Positions 33,637 through 33,786 of a DNA stretch of 33,786 nt are shown in pieces. Numbering within the stretch: the stretch's first letter is position 1; the number at the start of each line of letters is the position of its first letter. Below the pieces are notes generated by a model. That model saw nothing but the letters and a program-made list of their open reading frames with translations. It did not search any database and was not told the origin of the DNA. The translations under genes and the position numbers were made by a program. Source of the DNA: Caulobacter sp. 17J65-9 (GTDB lineage: Bacteria; Pseudomonadota; Alphaproteobacteria; Caulobacterales; Caulobacteraceae); the NCBI RefSeq assembly GCF_010975005.1, contig NZ_JAAIVC010000023.1, forward strand, positions 1 to 33,786. The letters are read 5' to 3'.

Positions 33637-33721
33637 GTCCGCGGCTTTCGCGCCAGCGGGCCCCGCGCAAGGGCCCGCTCGCCCGCAAGCCGGCGTCAAA
33701 CGCCGCGATCGGGAGGGAGCT

Positions 33722-33786
33722 ATGGTGAAGTCCTACACCTGGCGCACGGCCGCGAGCGCGGCCCTGGCCGCCGCCCTGCTGGCCTC
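33722..33786 (+). CDS. Exported protein, 5' end only (cut by window edge)
   Basis: GGGAGGGAGC directly precedes ATG 33722, which opens the frame MVKSYTWRTAASAALAAALLAS. A positively charged start and an Ala/Leu-rich core are the beginning of a signal peptide. The rest lies outside the window, so the function cannot be read; in maltodextrin clusters of this group an amylase-type enzyme or another exported protein would fit. Confidence 0.6.
   Translation, partial: MVKSYTWRTAASAALAAALLA

Noticed and set aside
30881-33688. 935-codon open frame on the - strand opposite the TonB-dependent receptor
   Set aside because: Shadow of the receptor gene; it runs through the receptor terminator and has no recognisable domain.

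Overview
The window is high-GC DNA from an alphaproteobacterium, most likely Caulobacter, Phenylobacterium or a close relative in the Caulobacterales. The reasons are the wobble bias towards G/C, the TonB-dependent receptor with its DEVVVTGIR TonB box and conserved plug, and the glucokinase / glucose-6-phosphate dehydrogenase / maltodextrin gene set, which resembles that of Caulobacter crescentus. No tRNA, rRNA, CRISPR array or transposase gene was seen.

Region by region. 1-3285 is the C-terminal part of a glycine-rich autotransporter cut by the window edge, with a strong terminator behind it. 3359-4015 holds a promoter, a possible leaderless mini-ORF with five consecutive Gln codons, a terminator-like hairpin and a small helical protein gene; together these look like an attenuator. 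4108-4470 is a YunG-like protein that shares a bidirectional terminator with a DEAD-box RNA helicase (reverse strand, to 6966) carrying a long charged repeat tail. 7188-9280 holds a divergent pair, an enolase-superfamily dipeptide epimerase/DgcA-like racemase and a secreted PDZ/M48 metalloprotease.

9277-20357 is a Wzx/Wzy-type surface polysaccharide locus: a WecA-like initiating transferase, three GT4 glycosyltransferases plus a truncated fourth, a GT2 glycosyltransferase, a flippase, a polymerase-like membrane protein, a methyltransferase and a TPR protein. Its middle (about 12150 to 18445) has clearly lower GC than the flanks. Both edges fall inside glycosyltransferase genes: the left gene is a chimera of host-like and foreign-like codon use, and the right gene lacks about 90 N-terminal residues. 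This looks like a cassette exchanged by recombination.

20397-33786 is a glucose/maltodextrin module. It has zwf and glk (without pgl and edd between them), an MFS sugar transporter and a LacI-family repressor on the forward strand, a GH97 alpha-glucosidase followed by a GH15 glucoamylase on the reverse strand, and a divergent TonB-dependent receptor followed by the start of another exported protein. The likely flow is: the receptor takes maltodextrins across the outer membrane, the two periplasmic glycosidases release glucose, the MFS protein imports it, and Glk and Zwf feed it to the Entner-Doudoroff route. Two different palindromic operator types lie at the promoters: TGACAGCGYTGTCA before zwf and before the transporter gene, and TTGCAA-based repeats between the GH97 gene and the receptor gene. 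Two long inverted-repeat elements occupy intergenic spaces in this module.
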